This document shows positions 1 to 13,019 of a stretch of DNA of 64,000 nucleotides, one piece after another. Each line of letters opens with the position of its first letter. Within the stretch, counting starts at the first letter, position 1. The stretch is from Symbiodinium microadriaticum (lineage: Eukaryota; Sar; Dinophyceae; Suessiales; Symbiodiniaceae), in contig LSRX01001350.1 of assembly GCA_001939145.1 (NCBI GenBank), positions 89,879 through 153,878 of the forward strand, in the 5' to 3' direction. The notes beneath the pieces were generated by a model. It did no database searches and was not told where the DNA came from. It saw nothing but the letters and a program-made list of their open reading frames with translations. A program made the position numbers and the translations under genes.

Positions 1-630
1 GGCTAGGGGATTGGAGTTGATGTTAGAGTTGTCAGACTGGAACGCACAAACTGGTCACGGTGCTTGTCAACGGGCTGGGGCTGCGATAGATCATACCCCA
101 TCCCCATCCTTTAATCTTTATGACCGATCGAATCACAAGCAAGCGGGTAGGTACAGTATGTGGTCTAAACATGCAAGTACTCCAGTGCTGACAAGACAAC
201 AACAAGTCGAGTCGTGCAAGATTTCGACAGAACAGATTACCCATGTGGCCGACAGACTGATGCCTGTGTTATGCATGTCTCCACGATGACACATCACTCC
301 TTAAGTATGTTTAGACATTCAACATTGAACTGTTACATCATATCGATTATTCCTTCATCGACCGCGATTGGATCCACACTTGTTTCTTTTAAACATTTGT
401 TTCCTTGAATGTGAATAGTTTTATCTAATTATTTATTTAGAAAATATAACATAGTCGGTCTGAAACTTTTCGGGTTATGGTTTTGTAATGTGGGCTGTGT
501 TTGGATATTACATTTTGCTTTCCATTATGTACTGAAGACAACAAACCGTGGTTATATAGACCCTAAAGGTATCGGGCTCATATATATATATATATATGTA
601 TATATAAATATAGAGAGAGACATACATGTA

Positions 631-662
<32 letters not shown>

Positions 663-684
663 CACTCACTCACTTACTTACTTA

Positions 685-722
<38 letters not shown>

Positions 723-3243
723 TACTTACTTACTTACTTACTCATACTCATACTCATATACATGTTTACCCGCAGTGGCCAGCATGGACAAAAGCTCGCA
801 TTAATATCTCTGCACAGTACATCCCACAAACCGATGTGCTGGGTACGTCAGAAGAGTGGGCCCACACGCACGCTCCCTCCCCTCCCCTTCCCTCCCCTGC
901 GCACGAAGCACAGCTGCAAAGCAGTGAGGAAACTCGCACGCTGCATTCGCGTGAGCGCCCGCCCAGTCCGACTTCGAGCAGATCAAGGCCATGGCAAGAC
1001 CTCGGGTGCCGGTCACGCCGGCTCCGCCCCAGGCAGCCCAGGCCAGGCCTGGCCTTTTCTCCTGGATTTTTCTGTCTGAGTCTCGGGACAGGTCGATGTG
1101 AGCCGAGGCTCTTGCGGCGGCAAGTGTTGGTCGGCTTTGGCAGATTTGGTACCGTGCTTGCCAGGGGAGTGGCGTGAAGAGGCCGACGCCTGGAGGTTTT
1201 CAGTGCAGGCAGGTAATGTTCAGACATTCAAGTCATACTGTACAGGGTTGTGAAGTGCAGATGATTGCACAAGAAGGTTTCGGAGTTGGCGAGCTTGTCT
1301 GGCAGTCAGCTTGCCGCTGAGTGACACTCCCTCGTATACAGGTCAGAGAAGATGTCATCACACTAAGGTTACAAGTTGATCCATCGTACATCCGATTGAT
1401 GGACTCCAACCAGCCACACCGACGGGTCTTGTGAGTTGTGGAGCAAGCGGGGGTCATATGATGTATCGTGTAACCGAGCAGCAGGGTCCACCGTCCGGTC
1501 TTTTTCGGCTCAGAATCTCAACAGCCGAATCTGCGGGAGTTGGCGAGGTCCACCGTGTTCCTTACCAGAGGCAGCTTGGGTAAGCATGCCCATCCGCAGG
1601 TGCATGTCTCGATCGAGGTCCCGATCACGGGCAAGCAAGGCAATGCAGACCAGCATGTGACATTGTGGGTTGATCAAGCCTCTCCCAGCAGCAGGACTCT
1701 CGCGACACCTCGTCGGAGCCAGTGCCAGTATGCCTGCATCTCGGATGTGAAACGAAAGAAACGCTGCCTTCACGAGGGACTCCTGCCGAGGCCTGGCAAG
1801 CCCTGCTGTCGGATCCGAGGAGCCAAGTTTTGCGAATCGAATTCGGTTTGAGAATCCTGTCGGCTTGGATGCCGTGCTGGTGGTTCCGGCACTTGCTTCC
1901 GGAAGAGAGCCATGCAGGGTGGGCAGCGTAATGCAACAGTTTCAGACTTCGAGATAGAGTCTAGGAGCTCGGACGTGCTCGGGTGTCAATCACGTTACTT
2001 GGGCCTCACTGCATGCTCAGTGCCAGGAGGCGTCAAGACATCTCGACATGGAGCCCGACCCCGCCGAGAATGCAATCCTGCAGATATTCCTCGGGCTGTG
2101 AGATTCCCAGCATCTGGTTCCATCACCTGGTCCCATCGAAGAGACCTTGCAAAGGTGTTGGTGTCCAGCTTCTGATCCGGATGCGACGGTGAGGCTACAT
2201 GTAGTGCAGGAGAGGACCTCTGGGCAGAAGCAGCTGGAAGGTTAGCCTCTTGCTTGTACAATTTCAAGTTCGAGGCTGAGTATACACAGAATTTGTTGCT
2301 GCATGTATGCAAGAGTCTGGTTGCTCTTGCGACATGCTTGCGGTCGCGGTGCAGGTGGTGGTCGTGCCCTCGAAACGGCCCGAGGCAATCCTGAAAAACG
2401 ACATCCTCACAACAGAATCCTCCGCCTCGTACCGTGCAGGCGCTTGCGGCTGCGACTTCTTTCATTGAAATTGCTTCCAAGGAGTCGGCAGAGGTGATTC
2501 GAATGTGAAGCCGATTTGAGCAGGTTTGCCAATGGCAGGAGTTTAGCTGGGAACCCGAGCTAGAAGAAAGCGCAGCCTTCCCTTCTGAAGCAGGCGCCGG
2601 GGGTCCCTGGCCTTTTCAGCCTTCGCTCCTCTGAATCGGCGCCCCAAAGGCGATGAGAAGTCTTTGCAGGATGCTCTTCAAGCGCTGTGCGGCACCGAGT
2701 TCCTTAGAATCAGTCCCTCTGTTTGCAACGTGCGCCGGCGATATTGTTGGTCGAACTCCCAATGCATCTTGCTGCTATGCCATGCAAACGCCAGCCGCGC
2801 CAGACTTCCCGAGAACGATGGGATCCGTTGCTCCACCATTCTTTCCCTTCTGTTATGGGCCACGCTGTAGGCTGCCTAGAAGTTCTGGATATGTGTGTGC
2901 CACAGTACCGCTAGGCACCTACCACGTGCCGTGTGGTGCCCCTTCTGCGTGAATTTTCGTGCCAGTCTCACAGCTCAGGTATGCAGACCGATGTGTCGTT
3001 GGAGAGCAAAGCTGTCTAATATTGCTGAGCAATCGGCAGGAGGCTCGTTGCTCCCGGCACAGCAAAAGCGCAAAGAGCAGAAGCACTGAAGAGGTGTGGT
3101 CCTGGTTGTCAATCTTTGCAGCCTGGTTTCTTGGCCGCTGCCTTTGCAGAGACGCTTTGGACATATTTTGCTGCGGAAGGCGATTCTGTTTCTCTGCAGG
3201 CAAAGAACCCCTTGACCTCAATGACGAGGTTTGTGTTTTCGAT
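1..3243. other. no recognised gene
   Basis: I see no conserved protein block, RNA gene or splice-consistent exon chain in this stretch on either strand. It contains two simple-repeat tracts near 580-757. Open frames exist on both strands (for example 1995-2480 on the minus strand), but none shows a family motif or a convincing continuation through an intron. Confidence 0.4.
580..757. repeat. (TA)n followed by (CTTA)n/(CTTG)n microsatellite
   Basis: A TA dinucleotide run (580-612) is followed, from 631, by about 127 bases of tetranucleotide repeats in which CTTA units change to CTCA, CTTG and back to CTTA. All frames are open through it and read as artificial Leu/Tyr/Thr repeats, so the open frames here are not evidence of a gene. 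Confidence 0.95.
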
Positions 3244-3810
3244 TCAACGCCGTGATGGACTTGTGTTGTTGCCGTGCTGACTTGTAGATTTGTCCCCCGC
3301 GAGGAAGAAGCTATCTGGCTTGCGATTGAGCTGAACCGACACAGCCTCAGCATCTCCTTTCAGCTTCCAGCCGTTCTTGTGTCCGGCGAAGGTTTTGCGG
3401 TTGCTGGAGCATCTCAGGGTCTCAAGCTTCGCCGATAGCCTACATGTTACATCCAACATCAGCGTGAGCCGTGCTCTTCCCGTTCGAGGCTCGAAAACGA
3501 CGAGTGCGGCTGGAAAGCTTTCTGCAGAGCGGAAAAGTCGGGCAGTTGCCAGTGATGTGTGAAGACCGACTTCTGACACATCGAGAACCCATGGGCTGAA
3601 TGCCAGGAGATTGCTGGTACAGACTTCGTTGCCAGGAACCTTGGACGGGGAGAAGATGCAGGTCAGGCAGTCATCGTTTTTCACGACGTCGAGGATCGGC
3701 ACAAGAGGGCCCAAACTGCAGGCATTTTGGTCCCGGAAGCAGCAATGCCTGAAGGCCTGCTTGCAAGGGAAGTTGCACATGGGGTAAGAGGGCATTTTTT
3801 GGTCTGACAA
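3244..3810 (-). CDS. hypothetical protein, possible exon
   Basis: A 188-codon open frame on the minus strand, longer than most in this GC-balanced sequence. The middle part, with blocks such as SAESFPAALVVFEPRTG and ARLTLMLDVTCRLSAKLE, has the mixed hydrophobic/charged pattern of a beta-rich folded protein rather than of shadow sequence. I do not recognise the family. The ends are probably not true exon borders, since genes here are cut into short exons, and the start codon is not decided. It could be chance; the plus strand offers only shorter frames. Confidence 0.3.
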   Translation of the reverse strand: MSDQKMPSYPMCNFPCKQAFRHCCFRDQNACSLGPLVPILDVVKNDDCLTCIFSPSKVPGNEVCTSNLLAFSPWVLDVSEVGLHTSLATARLFRSAESFPAALVVFEPRTGRARLTLMLDVTCRLSAKLETLRCSSNRKTFAGHKNGWKLKGDAEAVSVQLNRKPDSFFLAGDKSTSQHGNNTSPSRR

Positions 3811-5578
3811 TACAAGCAGAACTGTGTTTGGTCAGTTCTGCATTCAGTTCAGGAGAACAGCTCCTATTGCGATTTGCGCAGCACCCTTGACAGGTTGTTG
3901 GCCCGAAGAAGCCGAGTCAGGCAAGGAATCATTTGCAATGCTTTGGCTTCGTGTCGATGCGACACGTGGATGTAGAGCTGAGTATGGTTGTGCAAAAGCT
4001 CCTGCAAGTGTGAGATTGCGGACAGGGAGAGTCGATGCTCCTTGATGAGTTGCTTGGCCAGAAGGATCGCGAAATGTCGGCATTTCGCTGCAGTGCTCTC
4101 TGAGGCTCGATTGACAGCACCTCACCGAAGCGTGCGCCTCACGAAGCAGGTGCCATAGCCCGTGGCATGTCGCGAAGCAACGCAGCACTTGCCTTTCCGT
4201 TCACTTGTACATACTGGTAAGTGACAATAGTTGGCGCTGCTCTCTTTGGTTTACCACCTCTTCCAGCCAGTTGCTGCCAAAGATGGGCTGGTCCCAAATA
4301 CGTAGGACTTAGGACTTAGGACCTCGGACATGTCGCCAGAGCCAAAGCGCATCCAGCAATGATTCCGCATGCGAAAGAACATGGGCCTTAGGTGGCTTTA
4401 ACTTGTACTCCATCAGATTCCACAAGACTTCAGACTTGTGCAGTCGACCTCAGTGGACCAGAATGCCTTCGAGGCTCAAGCATGCCTTTCCGAGATGTAG
4501 GCCTTCGGCAACGCGGGCCTAGGGGCTGGAAGGACCTCGGGCTTTCGTCGTGATTTGGCACGAGCTGGAAACAAGACTTTCACCATGCCATGCTAACAGG
4601 CCCAATGGCCGCGCTACCTCAGCTGCGTGGCAGCTGCCATCACGGCATGCGCATTAGCTAGTCTTTCCGCTCCTTGATCGAACTCCGGCAGGGTCGGGCA
4701 TGTGAGAGCTGGTCGAAGCTTCTTGGCATGAGGTAAGGCGGAGTGAGCCGGAATCGTGGAGCTTCAGGCGATTGCAGGTACAGGCGGGACTGGTGTGCCG
4801 TGAAGCGTCGCTTGCGCCTTGCGTCCCAAAGCGTCCCATCGAGGAGGATGACAAGGAGGAGCGCTGTAAGCCAGCACGCAAGCCTGAGGAGCCTCGGCCC
4901 ACGGCTTTCTGCTTTTGCCGCTATTTGCCATTTGGAGCTGGCATTCGGTTCTAGCGCTTTCGACCCTGCAGATCTACGGCGCTCTCTTCAGTTTACCTCC
5001 GGCCAGATCCATAGCGCACAGGGATCGGAAAGTTGAGAACTCCTGGCGCGTTGCCTAGGTGGAAATCAACTTTTGTGGGGAAATCACTATGACCGAGCTC
5101 GTGGGCACCAACTCAAAGGTTCACTGTTGTTCTTGTGACTGTGGCCAAGATCTTCGAAATTCAACAAATTCGGTCAGGTCAGCAGCATCTCGTTTCTGGC
5201 TCTAACGCAGGCTGCCGAGGCTCGTGCTGATGCCAGCAGACATGGCAGCAGCAAGCCAATACACGCCCTGCGAAGGTTGTTACGCTCGTGGAAGCTGGTG
5301 GCCCCATCTACCAGCTCAATGCGCCCAAGCTTTTTGCAAGGTTTGGCTGAATCTGGTTCTTAGCATAACCTTAGCTCCTTGAAAACGTATGAATCGAGGA
5401 AGTACACGAGCGCAAGCAGATTTGGACTCGATGGCAACGTCCTGTGTGGCTCAGGTACTGTCTGATACAAGCCCCCGTGCAAAGTGGGACATAAACCGCC
5501 CTCCAGACACAGCCTCAAGACATCTCAGGACGCAAACACAAGCATAGTTGAAATTTGTTGATATGTTCAGCCTTCAAT
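3811..5578. other. no recognised gene
   Basis: No conserved motif, RNA gene or notable repeat was seen here on either strand. Confidence 0.4.
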
Positions 5579-5806
5579 CTATCGCAAATCTTGCGAGGTT
5601 AGAACCTTCGGAGGTAATTCCTGTTTGGACTTCACCCAGTTCTGTGCACGACTCAGACCTTGCTCTTCAAGATATTCCTTCACAGCATGGACGTCTGGCA
5701 CATGTTCAGGTGAAGTGGCATCCATAACACCGCTTCTAACTGGATTTGTTGTGGTGGCAGCCCCAGCAATGGACCGCCTGCCAAAAGACATGTGGGTGCA
5801 ACTCAA
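5579..5806 (-). CDS. hypothetical protein, C-terminal exon
   Basis: On the minus strand a 75-codon frame ends at a stop at 5579-5581. Its second half, including HAVKEYLEEQGLSRAQNWV and KSKQELPPKVLTSQDLR, reads as an amphipathic, charged helical segment and looks coding. There is no recognisable family. The upstream part probably runs through an intron, so the listed start is only the frame limit. If real, it points opposite to the recognised genes of this window. Confidence 0.33.
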   Translation of the reverse strand: MSCTHMSFGRRSIAGAATTTNPVRSGVMDATSPEHVPDVHAVKEYLEEQGLSRAQNWVKSKQELPPKVLTSQDLR

Positions 5807-6443
5807 GGTAGACAGGCATCGTTTGCAAGAGTCGGAGCCTCAGAGAACGAGCTTACACTGTTGCACGGATTCACACTTGGATGAGGCGCAGTCCAATCGC
5901 CTTAGCAAGAAGGGTATTGGCATTGGATTACTGAGCGTGGTGAGCGAGTGTGACAGTGGACTACATGCCATGGTTTGAAGATAATGAAATCTTGATGGTA
6001 CCTCGCCGCATATCGTGGCACCGCAGAGGGACTTGAAAGTTCAGAAAAGCGTCCATGCCTGTGCCCGTGAGCAGGTTCAACGTGTCCTGGGGCGAGTCTG
6101 GGTCTCAAGAGGTTGTCGTCAGCACCTTGGGGAAGATGAACATGGTGCGATGCCGAGCTCCTTTCAGCACTGTGTTTTCTACATCTCAAGATGTCTCCCT
6201 GCAGGAAGCGGTAGAGGGACTTCCCCTCAGAGCCGGCTGCGTCGTTTCCCTGCGATGTCGCACCCGGCATGTCTGATGCTCGTACAAGGTGATACCGAGC
6301 TCAGATTCCCAACTTTTCTAGCTGCGTGCGCTCTGGCAACTACTGTGAGCATCTTGTTCATGGCTGGTGCATGCAGGTACGAGCCGTACAACTCAACGCA
6401 CATCGGCCCGGACTTCCCCATCACTCCCTTGTTTCCTCACGCT

Positions 6444-6963
6444 CGGAGTCGCTACTTCTTCGTGTCTGATACAGGCTGGGCTGCAGGCTACTTCCATGGT
6501 TGAAGTGGCATCTCAGCTCTTGACATGCCCAGTTTCAGGAAATCACCGCGTGATTTTTCTGGATGCCACAAGCCATTCGACCTTAAAGTACGTCGAGTCG
6601 TTTGGGGTGATGGGTGAGGTGCGCTGCATCCGAGAGTAGAAGTAGTCGTGTCGACCACAGCGGGAGGCCCGCAGTGATCGGACCGGCTTCAACTTTCCCT
6701 CCGGTATCGCTGTCATGGCGCCGACCGGCGGATTGCCCAAAGCTAGCATCCAGAGTGCCCTGCAAAAGCAAAGTCTATGTCATCTTGTTGCCAAGACGAG
6801 AGCTTCTTCGGACCCACGATTGCAGCCGTTTTCGCCTTGAGCCCGGATACAGCCCTGATCAATGGGTCCAATGGGACGAAAATAACCTGGGACCTGACTT
6901 TGTTCTTCAACGCCATGTGTGGAGGTGGCGGACCGTCGCAACAACCGCATCGTAAAGCTGCGG
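6444..6963 (+). CDS. NHL-repeat (beta-propeller) protein, partial
   Basis: NHL repeats build beta-propellers that bind proteins, RNA or other ligands; the partner of this one is unknown. Four short exons join in phase. Exon 6444-6474 (RYFFVSDTG) joins 6539-6618 (NHRVIFLDATSHSTLKYVES then FGVMGE), then 6667-6741 (ARSDRTGFNFPSGIAV), then 6925 onward (VADRRNNRIVKLR). The order 'VSD-GNHRV...FG..G....FNFPSGIAV...VADRRNNRIV' is the NHL repeat signature, so at least one full blade and the start of the next are present. The implied introns are 6475-6538 (GC-AG), 6619-6666 (GT-AG) and 6742-6924 (GC-AG). Both ends of the gene are unresolved: upstream, a frame at 6055-6275 may contribute; downstream, the frame is lost in a C-rich repeat after 6985. 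Confidence 0.68.
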
Positions 6964-6984
6964 CTGGCCTACAGGAGACCTCTC

Positions 6985-7400
6985 CAAGCCTCCCCCCTCC
7001 TGTCCCCTCCCCTCCCCTCTCCCCTCTCCCCCTCTTGCTTGAAGTCCAGCGGTGCTGGGCCTTTGCAGGACGGCTCCAAGCCATTCAAGCTACAGGGGAG
7101 AGATGCATGGGCCTTAGTTTCGTTATCATGCCCGTAGCGTCGTCGTGCTGCTGTTGCGGAGGCCCAGTCTTATCTGGGGAGGGGAGTACTTTCGAGACGT
7201 GACGGGCGTGTGCAGCCTCAGACTACCATCAAACTGGTTCAGATCAGTTCCTCCTGACGACTGCCCGCCTCAGATGAACTTCAACGAGAGTCTTCTGGAT
7301 CCTGTTGGCGCCACCCTAAGAGCGAGAGACGGAGGGAGAGGGAACTTGAGAGAGGAAGGGAGAGCGCGAGAGAGAGAAAGAGAGAGAGGCAGGGAGAGTG
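6985..7400. repeat. CCCCT-rich and GAGA-rich low-complexity tracts
   Basis: Two compositionally biased tracts: pyrimidine-rich CCCCTCC units at about 6985-7045 and a purine-rich GAGAGAGG tract at about 7315-7400. Between them is an open frame with the block MNFNESLLDPVGA that I cannot place. Confidence 0.8.
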
Positions 7401-7645
7401 CCCACACCTCAGCCCCGGAGCAAAGCAAAGCAAAGCAGGGAGAGTGAAAGAGCGAGGATTTGCAAGTCCTTTTCGATGCGTGGCCTAAAGATTCGTCGCT
7501 TGCTTCATTTTGAGGCATCTCAATCTACAGGCATTTCATCTTCGTGTGCGAGGTGTCACAGTTTTGTGATTGTTTGTCACTCTAGCCATAACACGGGACC
7601 ATCTTGTGAGAGGCCGAGGGCAATGCGATCACAATATTAACAACG

Positions 7646-8465
7646 AACTACGTGGCGCACGAGGAGCTCATCTATGAAGCCCGCTTAGATGAGTATGCAG
7701 ATGGTGCTCTTGTTTTCCGAGCCGCTCTGCACAAAGTCCGATGCAAGACTCAAGCCTGCTGAGGTCACAGAGCTTTATCCACCCCCCTCCATCCAGCTCA
7801 CCGGCAGCTTCTCCACAACGCCCGGCCCTGATGCCATGAGTGTCCGTGAGTCGAGGGAAATCCGCTGGCGGTCATTGGAGAACCGATGCTGTGTACCGTG
7901 CCGTTGTCTTCTCTGTGCGAAGCCAAGGGAGCAGGGCTACCTTTGGTTTGCGTGCCCCCAGTGCTGGCGGAGTTCCTGTGCAGACAGAGCAGCGCGAGTT
8001 CAGAAGAGTCTAAGAGGTATGTTCGGCGACCTTCGACTAACGGTCTCGGCAGCATCTATCTGCCGGAGCAACTGTCTAAGATTCCAGATCATGTTTTGCA
8101 GTTGTGGTCTCCTCTGTTTCACCCAGCCCTGAATGTCGTGTGCTCAAGGCCGATCGTAGAGTCGCCTCCAGCCTCCTGGATTGAGGCGGCCTTAACCCCC
8201 ATTGGTTGCGAAGAATCAAACTGCTCCGCATGCGTAAACCGCAGGAGTTCCGTACGCAGTGCACCAATGCCACCATCTACAACACTGTGATTATGGCAAA
8301 CTCCACGCGACTAGCTCGGGCTTGGGGCGTCATTGCCTGCATGCAGCCGGTGCCATCAGTGCCGAGTCTCAGCAGAGGCTTTACGACGAGCATGTGCTCT
8401 ACGTTCTGAATGCAGCGCGCATCAACTGGCGCTTTCCATACCGGCTTAACGCCCAGTTTGTGTGA
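7646..8465 (+). CDS. hypothetical protein, multi-exon
   Basis: Several frame segments on the plus strand look coding but match no family I know. The first, 7646-7755, holds YVAHEELIYEARLDEYADGA and then LVFRAALHKVRCK. A segment near 8043-8145 holds SIYLPEQLSKIPDHVLQLW. The last two join through a GC-AG intron at about 8312-8364: FRTQCTNATIYNTVIMANS leads into AESQQRLYDEHVLYVLNAAR and ends at a stop at 8463-8465 after NAQFV. The intron size and borders match those of the recognised genes in this window. Intermediate exons and the start codon are unresolved, and the segments might belong to more than one gene. Confidence 0.42.
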
Positions 8466-8989
8466 GGTTCTGGTGCACGCTGGTGCACTGACTGTCAGTG
8501 TCCACTTGGCCAATCTTGGCCACATTGAGGCCCAACTATCTGAGCAAGGATTCCTTCAATCTCAGTGTGATGCGAGGGCCTCGCAGTGAGAACCATTGCG
8601 GTTTCAGTGCGTGGGCTACACGGTTTGCCGGTCCTGTGGACCAATCCCGTGGACTGGTGACCTCGTGGTTCTTCGGTCATCTTTCTGGTTTTGTGGCTTC
8701 TTGGTTTCTGTTTTGATCAGAGGTTGTTGTTTCCTCTGTTAGCCGTCTGCAATAGCTTAGACATTGAAACACTCTAGCTGTAGCGGTCGCCCTGCATACC
8801 AATACATCGAACGACGGAAAGCGCTGCCGCCGTGACAACGATAGATGGCAGACGCTTGATCAGAACATGAAAAGAGATATGAAATGTGATGCGTGCTACT
8901 TGATAATCCTCCCGAAATCATCCCTGCCGTTTAAAACCTATTTTGAATTAGGGCGGAGGGGTTTCAGGGCTCCAAGTACCCTTAGAGTA

Positions 8990-9199
8990 CAGCAAGAGCA
9001 AGAGCAGGAGCAGGCGCAAAAGCGAGAGCAGGAGCAAGAGCAAAAGCAAGAGCAAAGCAAAAGCAAGAGCAGTAGTAAGAGCAAGAGCAGGAGCAATAGC
9101 CGGAGCAACAGCAAGAGCAGGATCAGGCGCAAGAGACGCAGCAGAAGCAGGAGCAAGAGCCAGCGCAGGAGCAAGAGCCACAGCAGGAGCAAGAGCATG
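8990..9199. repeat. AGCAAG/AGCAGG hexanucleotide-like repeat
   Basis: About 210 bases of imperfect AGCAAG, AGCAGG and AGAGCA units. Depending on frame this reads as Ser/Arg/Lys or Glu/Gln repeats on the plus strand and Leu-rich on the minus strand, so an apparent SR-rich open frame here is a repeat artefact. Confidence 0.9.
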
Positions 9200-9299
9200 A
9201 CCTCTCAACAGTGGCAGTGGAGACAAGAAATAGCCATAACCCCTAATAATGAAAATACTTTCCGAGTTGTTATTCGGGGGCCTTTCATAATAGGGGGAA

Positions 9300-9745
9300 A
9301 GGATTACATGCGAGGTATGTGATGTATGATAGATGATAGGCAACACTGTGATATGTGATAGATATATGATAGGTGTGATATCGGGTATGTTTGATATGAA
9401 TGCTATATGTTGTACGCAAGGCACATGTTACCTGATTTACGGCTTTTTTCTGGGGTATCTGGTATATGACATATGACATATGACATATGATATGCCATGG
9501 ACAATGTAGGCTTTTGACGTATTTGTATTTTGTCTTATGCTCGGTTCATCATTCGTGATGCAACATAGCCGATGTACGTGTTGTGAGACTGGGTAAATGG
9601 CATAAGTTATGTGACAGGCGAAACATGACGAATTGATTATGACATGTGCCGTTTGATGTTTGACATATGTTACATGGTATATATAGTATATGATGTATGC
9701 CGTATGGCATACCACGCATGAGATGTGGTATATGTTCTACAAACG
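9300..9745. repeat. AT-rich TATGATAT/ACATATG degenerate repeat
   Basis: A low-complexity stretch with many variants of TATGATA, GATATGTG and TGACATATG, clearly more AT-rich than its surroundings. No coding potential was seen. Confidence 0.7.
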
Positions 9746-9785
9746 ATGGTATTCAACATCTGACACATGATGTCCGTGCAGGGTG

Positions 9786-9914
9786 GACATGCATGCAGAC
9801 GCACATGCATGCGTATGTACATGCACATACACTCATCCACTCATTCATGCATACATACATGCGTGCATACATACATACATGCATGCATGCATGCATGCAT
9901 GCATGCATGCATAC
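9786..9914. repeat. (CATG)n / (CATA)n microsatellite
   Basis: CATGCATG and CATACATA runs with interruptions, ending in an uninterrupted CATG block around 9880-9912. The sequence is self-complementary and could form a hairpin. All frames are open through it. Confidence 0.92.
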
Positions 9915-12900
9915 ATATGCTTGGATGCAGCAGGTCGCGCTCACATAGCTACGCAGAACACTGTCCGACGCCTGATGTGGGCGCGTGCATTGTGCCCCCT
10001 GACTTCAAGTCTATGCCAATCGCGTACGACGGTGCACGCATGGCGGTGATGCAGCGGCGAAATACACACGTACACACATACGTTTGTACATACGTATGCA
10101 AACATACCTGACACAACTCAACATAACATAACATGACGTGCGTACATTCAGGGTCGGACACCATTCGTCAATCAATCGAATTCGGGGCATGCGTCTGGTA
10201 ACATCTGTGTGGGGTTTGCGCCGCTAAAACGGCAGAACGATCCGGTCAAACTCTTCATCCACTAACGACTCCACTCTAGCCCCTGCTTTGGTGTGATGTC
10301 CTTCGACGTTGTGCATGGTGCTGTCGCCGGACTTGTCCACCAAAATCCTCTAGTGTTGACCACGATGCTCTCGGTGTAGGCTTCAGGTATGAAGTGAATG
10401 AGGCTTGGAACAACAAGGACATCGGCATTCTGGCATCAGAGAATTTCGGCTTTCCGAGAGTGAAGCGTGTACAGGCTTTTGATCGGATTGGTTGTTGGCA
10501 TTTGCTTGAACGGTTCGATTTCAACATTGCGTTGCTCGGCTCTGGTTTTGTTTGTTTTGGTTTTCTGTCCATACTCGGCGCGGAGTTTCGGGTTTCAATA
10601 GTTCGATTCGACAGCGGGACCGTTTCGAGAACTGCGATCTAAGCACCCGCGATTCGACACGATTCGACCACGATTCGGCAGGAAGTGAGAGTATCTTTTT
10701 TCGGTCTCCAGGATTTGAGGGGTTGGGGCTTCAGGGGGGCTTCAGAACTCCATGGTTTTCCACTTTAGGGAGCAGTCGAGTTAAGGGCTTGAGGGCTGCA
10801 GGTTTGGGAGTTTCTCCCCTCCCCTCCCTACACTTAAAACTCGTATTGATATTTTTTTCGACACTGTGCGCTCTGGCCTCTGCGCTCGAACCCCTTAGCT
10901 TCACCCGCGCCCCCCCTCCGTCCTGCCCCTTCCTTGCCCTCCCTCCCTCCGCCCATTATTATCATCGTTCACCTTCCGCTCACTATTTCTAAAAATCCAG
11001 ACATCGTGTCCTCTGCCTCCGAGACACTGTCATATATAGGTATAGAAACAGATACAGATATAGATGACGATAGCAATATACTTATATATACATATACATG
11101 TTCTTTCCTTTGCATTTTGCGAGCCTTGTCCTTGCAAATGGGAGGGGAAAGCTGCGTTTAGCCTAGAACCCGGCCGTTCTTTTTAGCCGCGGGGTGCATT
11201 GGACCTTGTCATGAAGTTGAGCATATCTAGCCGCTGGCTCCTGTCTGTTTGTTGTGCCGCAACATGTCTCTCGTCGTAGCATGTCGTTGCAGCAGTTGTG
11301 TTAGGCCAGCTGTAGTCTACACCGCTGACCCCGTTTCTGCAACGTCCGCTGCTAGCTTCCTTGCTGCCTAGTCTCGTGCCGTCTAGTGGCGGGCCCACTT
11401 TGGGTTGTTCTGACTGACCTGCGAGCTGCCCGGCTTCAGTAAGCTTGGGAGGACGGCGGACGCTTCGTGTTTTCTGACTTCATGCTTCTCCGGGGTCCTG
11501 TGTTCTTGCAGGAGTATCCATGGAAGTGGGACCAGGTCGGCGAGCGACGTTTCTGGCACCTTTGCTTCGCCTGTCACCAGGCTGCTTGGCCGAGGCTCGC
11601 GATGGTTGTTGCGCATGCTGCCCTTCAGGGCGCAGGACTTTTGCAGATTGCCACTTTCATTGCGGATGGACGATGGGCGAATCGGCATTGCAAGCCGCGG
11701 GGTGACCACTGCAACCGGCCGCGGCTACAGGTAGGCACCGTCTACTTGACGCAAGCCCCACCTGAGCTAGCCGCTCGTCTTCTCAATTCTTATCTGTTTA
11801 AAATGCTGACAAAGCATGTTCAGATTTACCTCTGCGTTCTTTCTTTCGAATCCTGTCTTCAACACCTCCTCCCACACGATACACTCCTGCCCAGGCCCGC
11901 GATGGGCCGTCGAGGCCGCCTCTCAAGTCCCGCTTGAAGCCAGGTGCCCGAAACACACCTCCTTGAAGCCGTGCACTGTCGCGTGCTCCCGCCCTGGCCG
12001 GCGATGAGCCGTCCAAGCGGGACTCGCCTCAGGCTGCATGCTCCCTAAACGCACACCTGTGAAGCTCGTCATTGTCGCGTGCAACACTCGACAGTGCTTC
12101 CTACGGTGCTGCAAACACTTTGGCGCGCCCTGCGCAGGCAGTACAAGTAGCGCAGTCGCCCTCCAAGAAGCCGAGACCGTGCTTGCGCAATGCGGTGCCC
12201 TGGCTTCTCGCACTTTTCCAACTCTAACCTAAGCAGGGCTGACTGAGGCACATTCCGGCTTGCAGATCGCCGTTCCGCGCCCCAGACACGTGTCTTGGGC
12301 AGAACCCCTGGTCACGTGCGAGGCACCTCCACTAGTGTCTGACCGACGATGCGAGGGTCCTGCCTTCTCCCTCCGGGTGGGCTGGGCCCGTGGTGTAGCC
12401 TCGGTGCAAAAAATGTCGAGGGCGTGCAGAGCTGTAAAGTTCTCGATGCTGCTGCTGCATATGTGCAAACACACACGGCCGAAATGTGCCCTGGATGATG
12501 TCACCGCCTCCAATGCGGGGATACGGGCACATGCACCCGGAACTCGACACGTTCCTAACTTTGAGTGCGGCCGCCGCCAGCCACTGAAAAAAGACACCAG
12601 GGTCTGTCGCGAGAAGCGGTTTGCAAACACTGCCAGTGTCTTTCGGGGGAAGTGCAAGAAACCGACGAAAGGAAGCGGTTGGAAATCCGTGTTTAGCCTT
12701 CTTGACGAGTTCTATAGGCACCGCGCCGTCCAGCCGTCCATCCCCCATCCCCGGCCCACCCTCGAGCCGTAACCTGAGACAAACCTAGAAGACTGCCAGG
12801 GCCTTGTAGTCTTGGAGGTTAGTTGGGGCTGGCAGCAGCTACTGTAATTCTTCATAAGCTGCACCCCACAAAAGGCCTTGATGCTACTTGTACTTCCGAG

Positions 12901-13019
12901 TACTTCCCTGCCAATCTGATGCAAAAAGCTTCCTTGTAGTGACGCCCTAACCCCAGCAAGACTTCGTTTAAATTTTGTGAGACGGTGTCGGTTCCTCGGA
13001 AATCCAAGGGCAACGTAGT

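Noticed and set aside
8867-9322. Open frame rich in Ser/Arg/Lys that looks like an SR protein
   Set aside because: The composition comes from an AGCAAG-type hexanucleotide repeat; other frames give Glu/Gln or Leu repeats of equal length.
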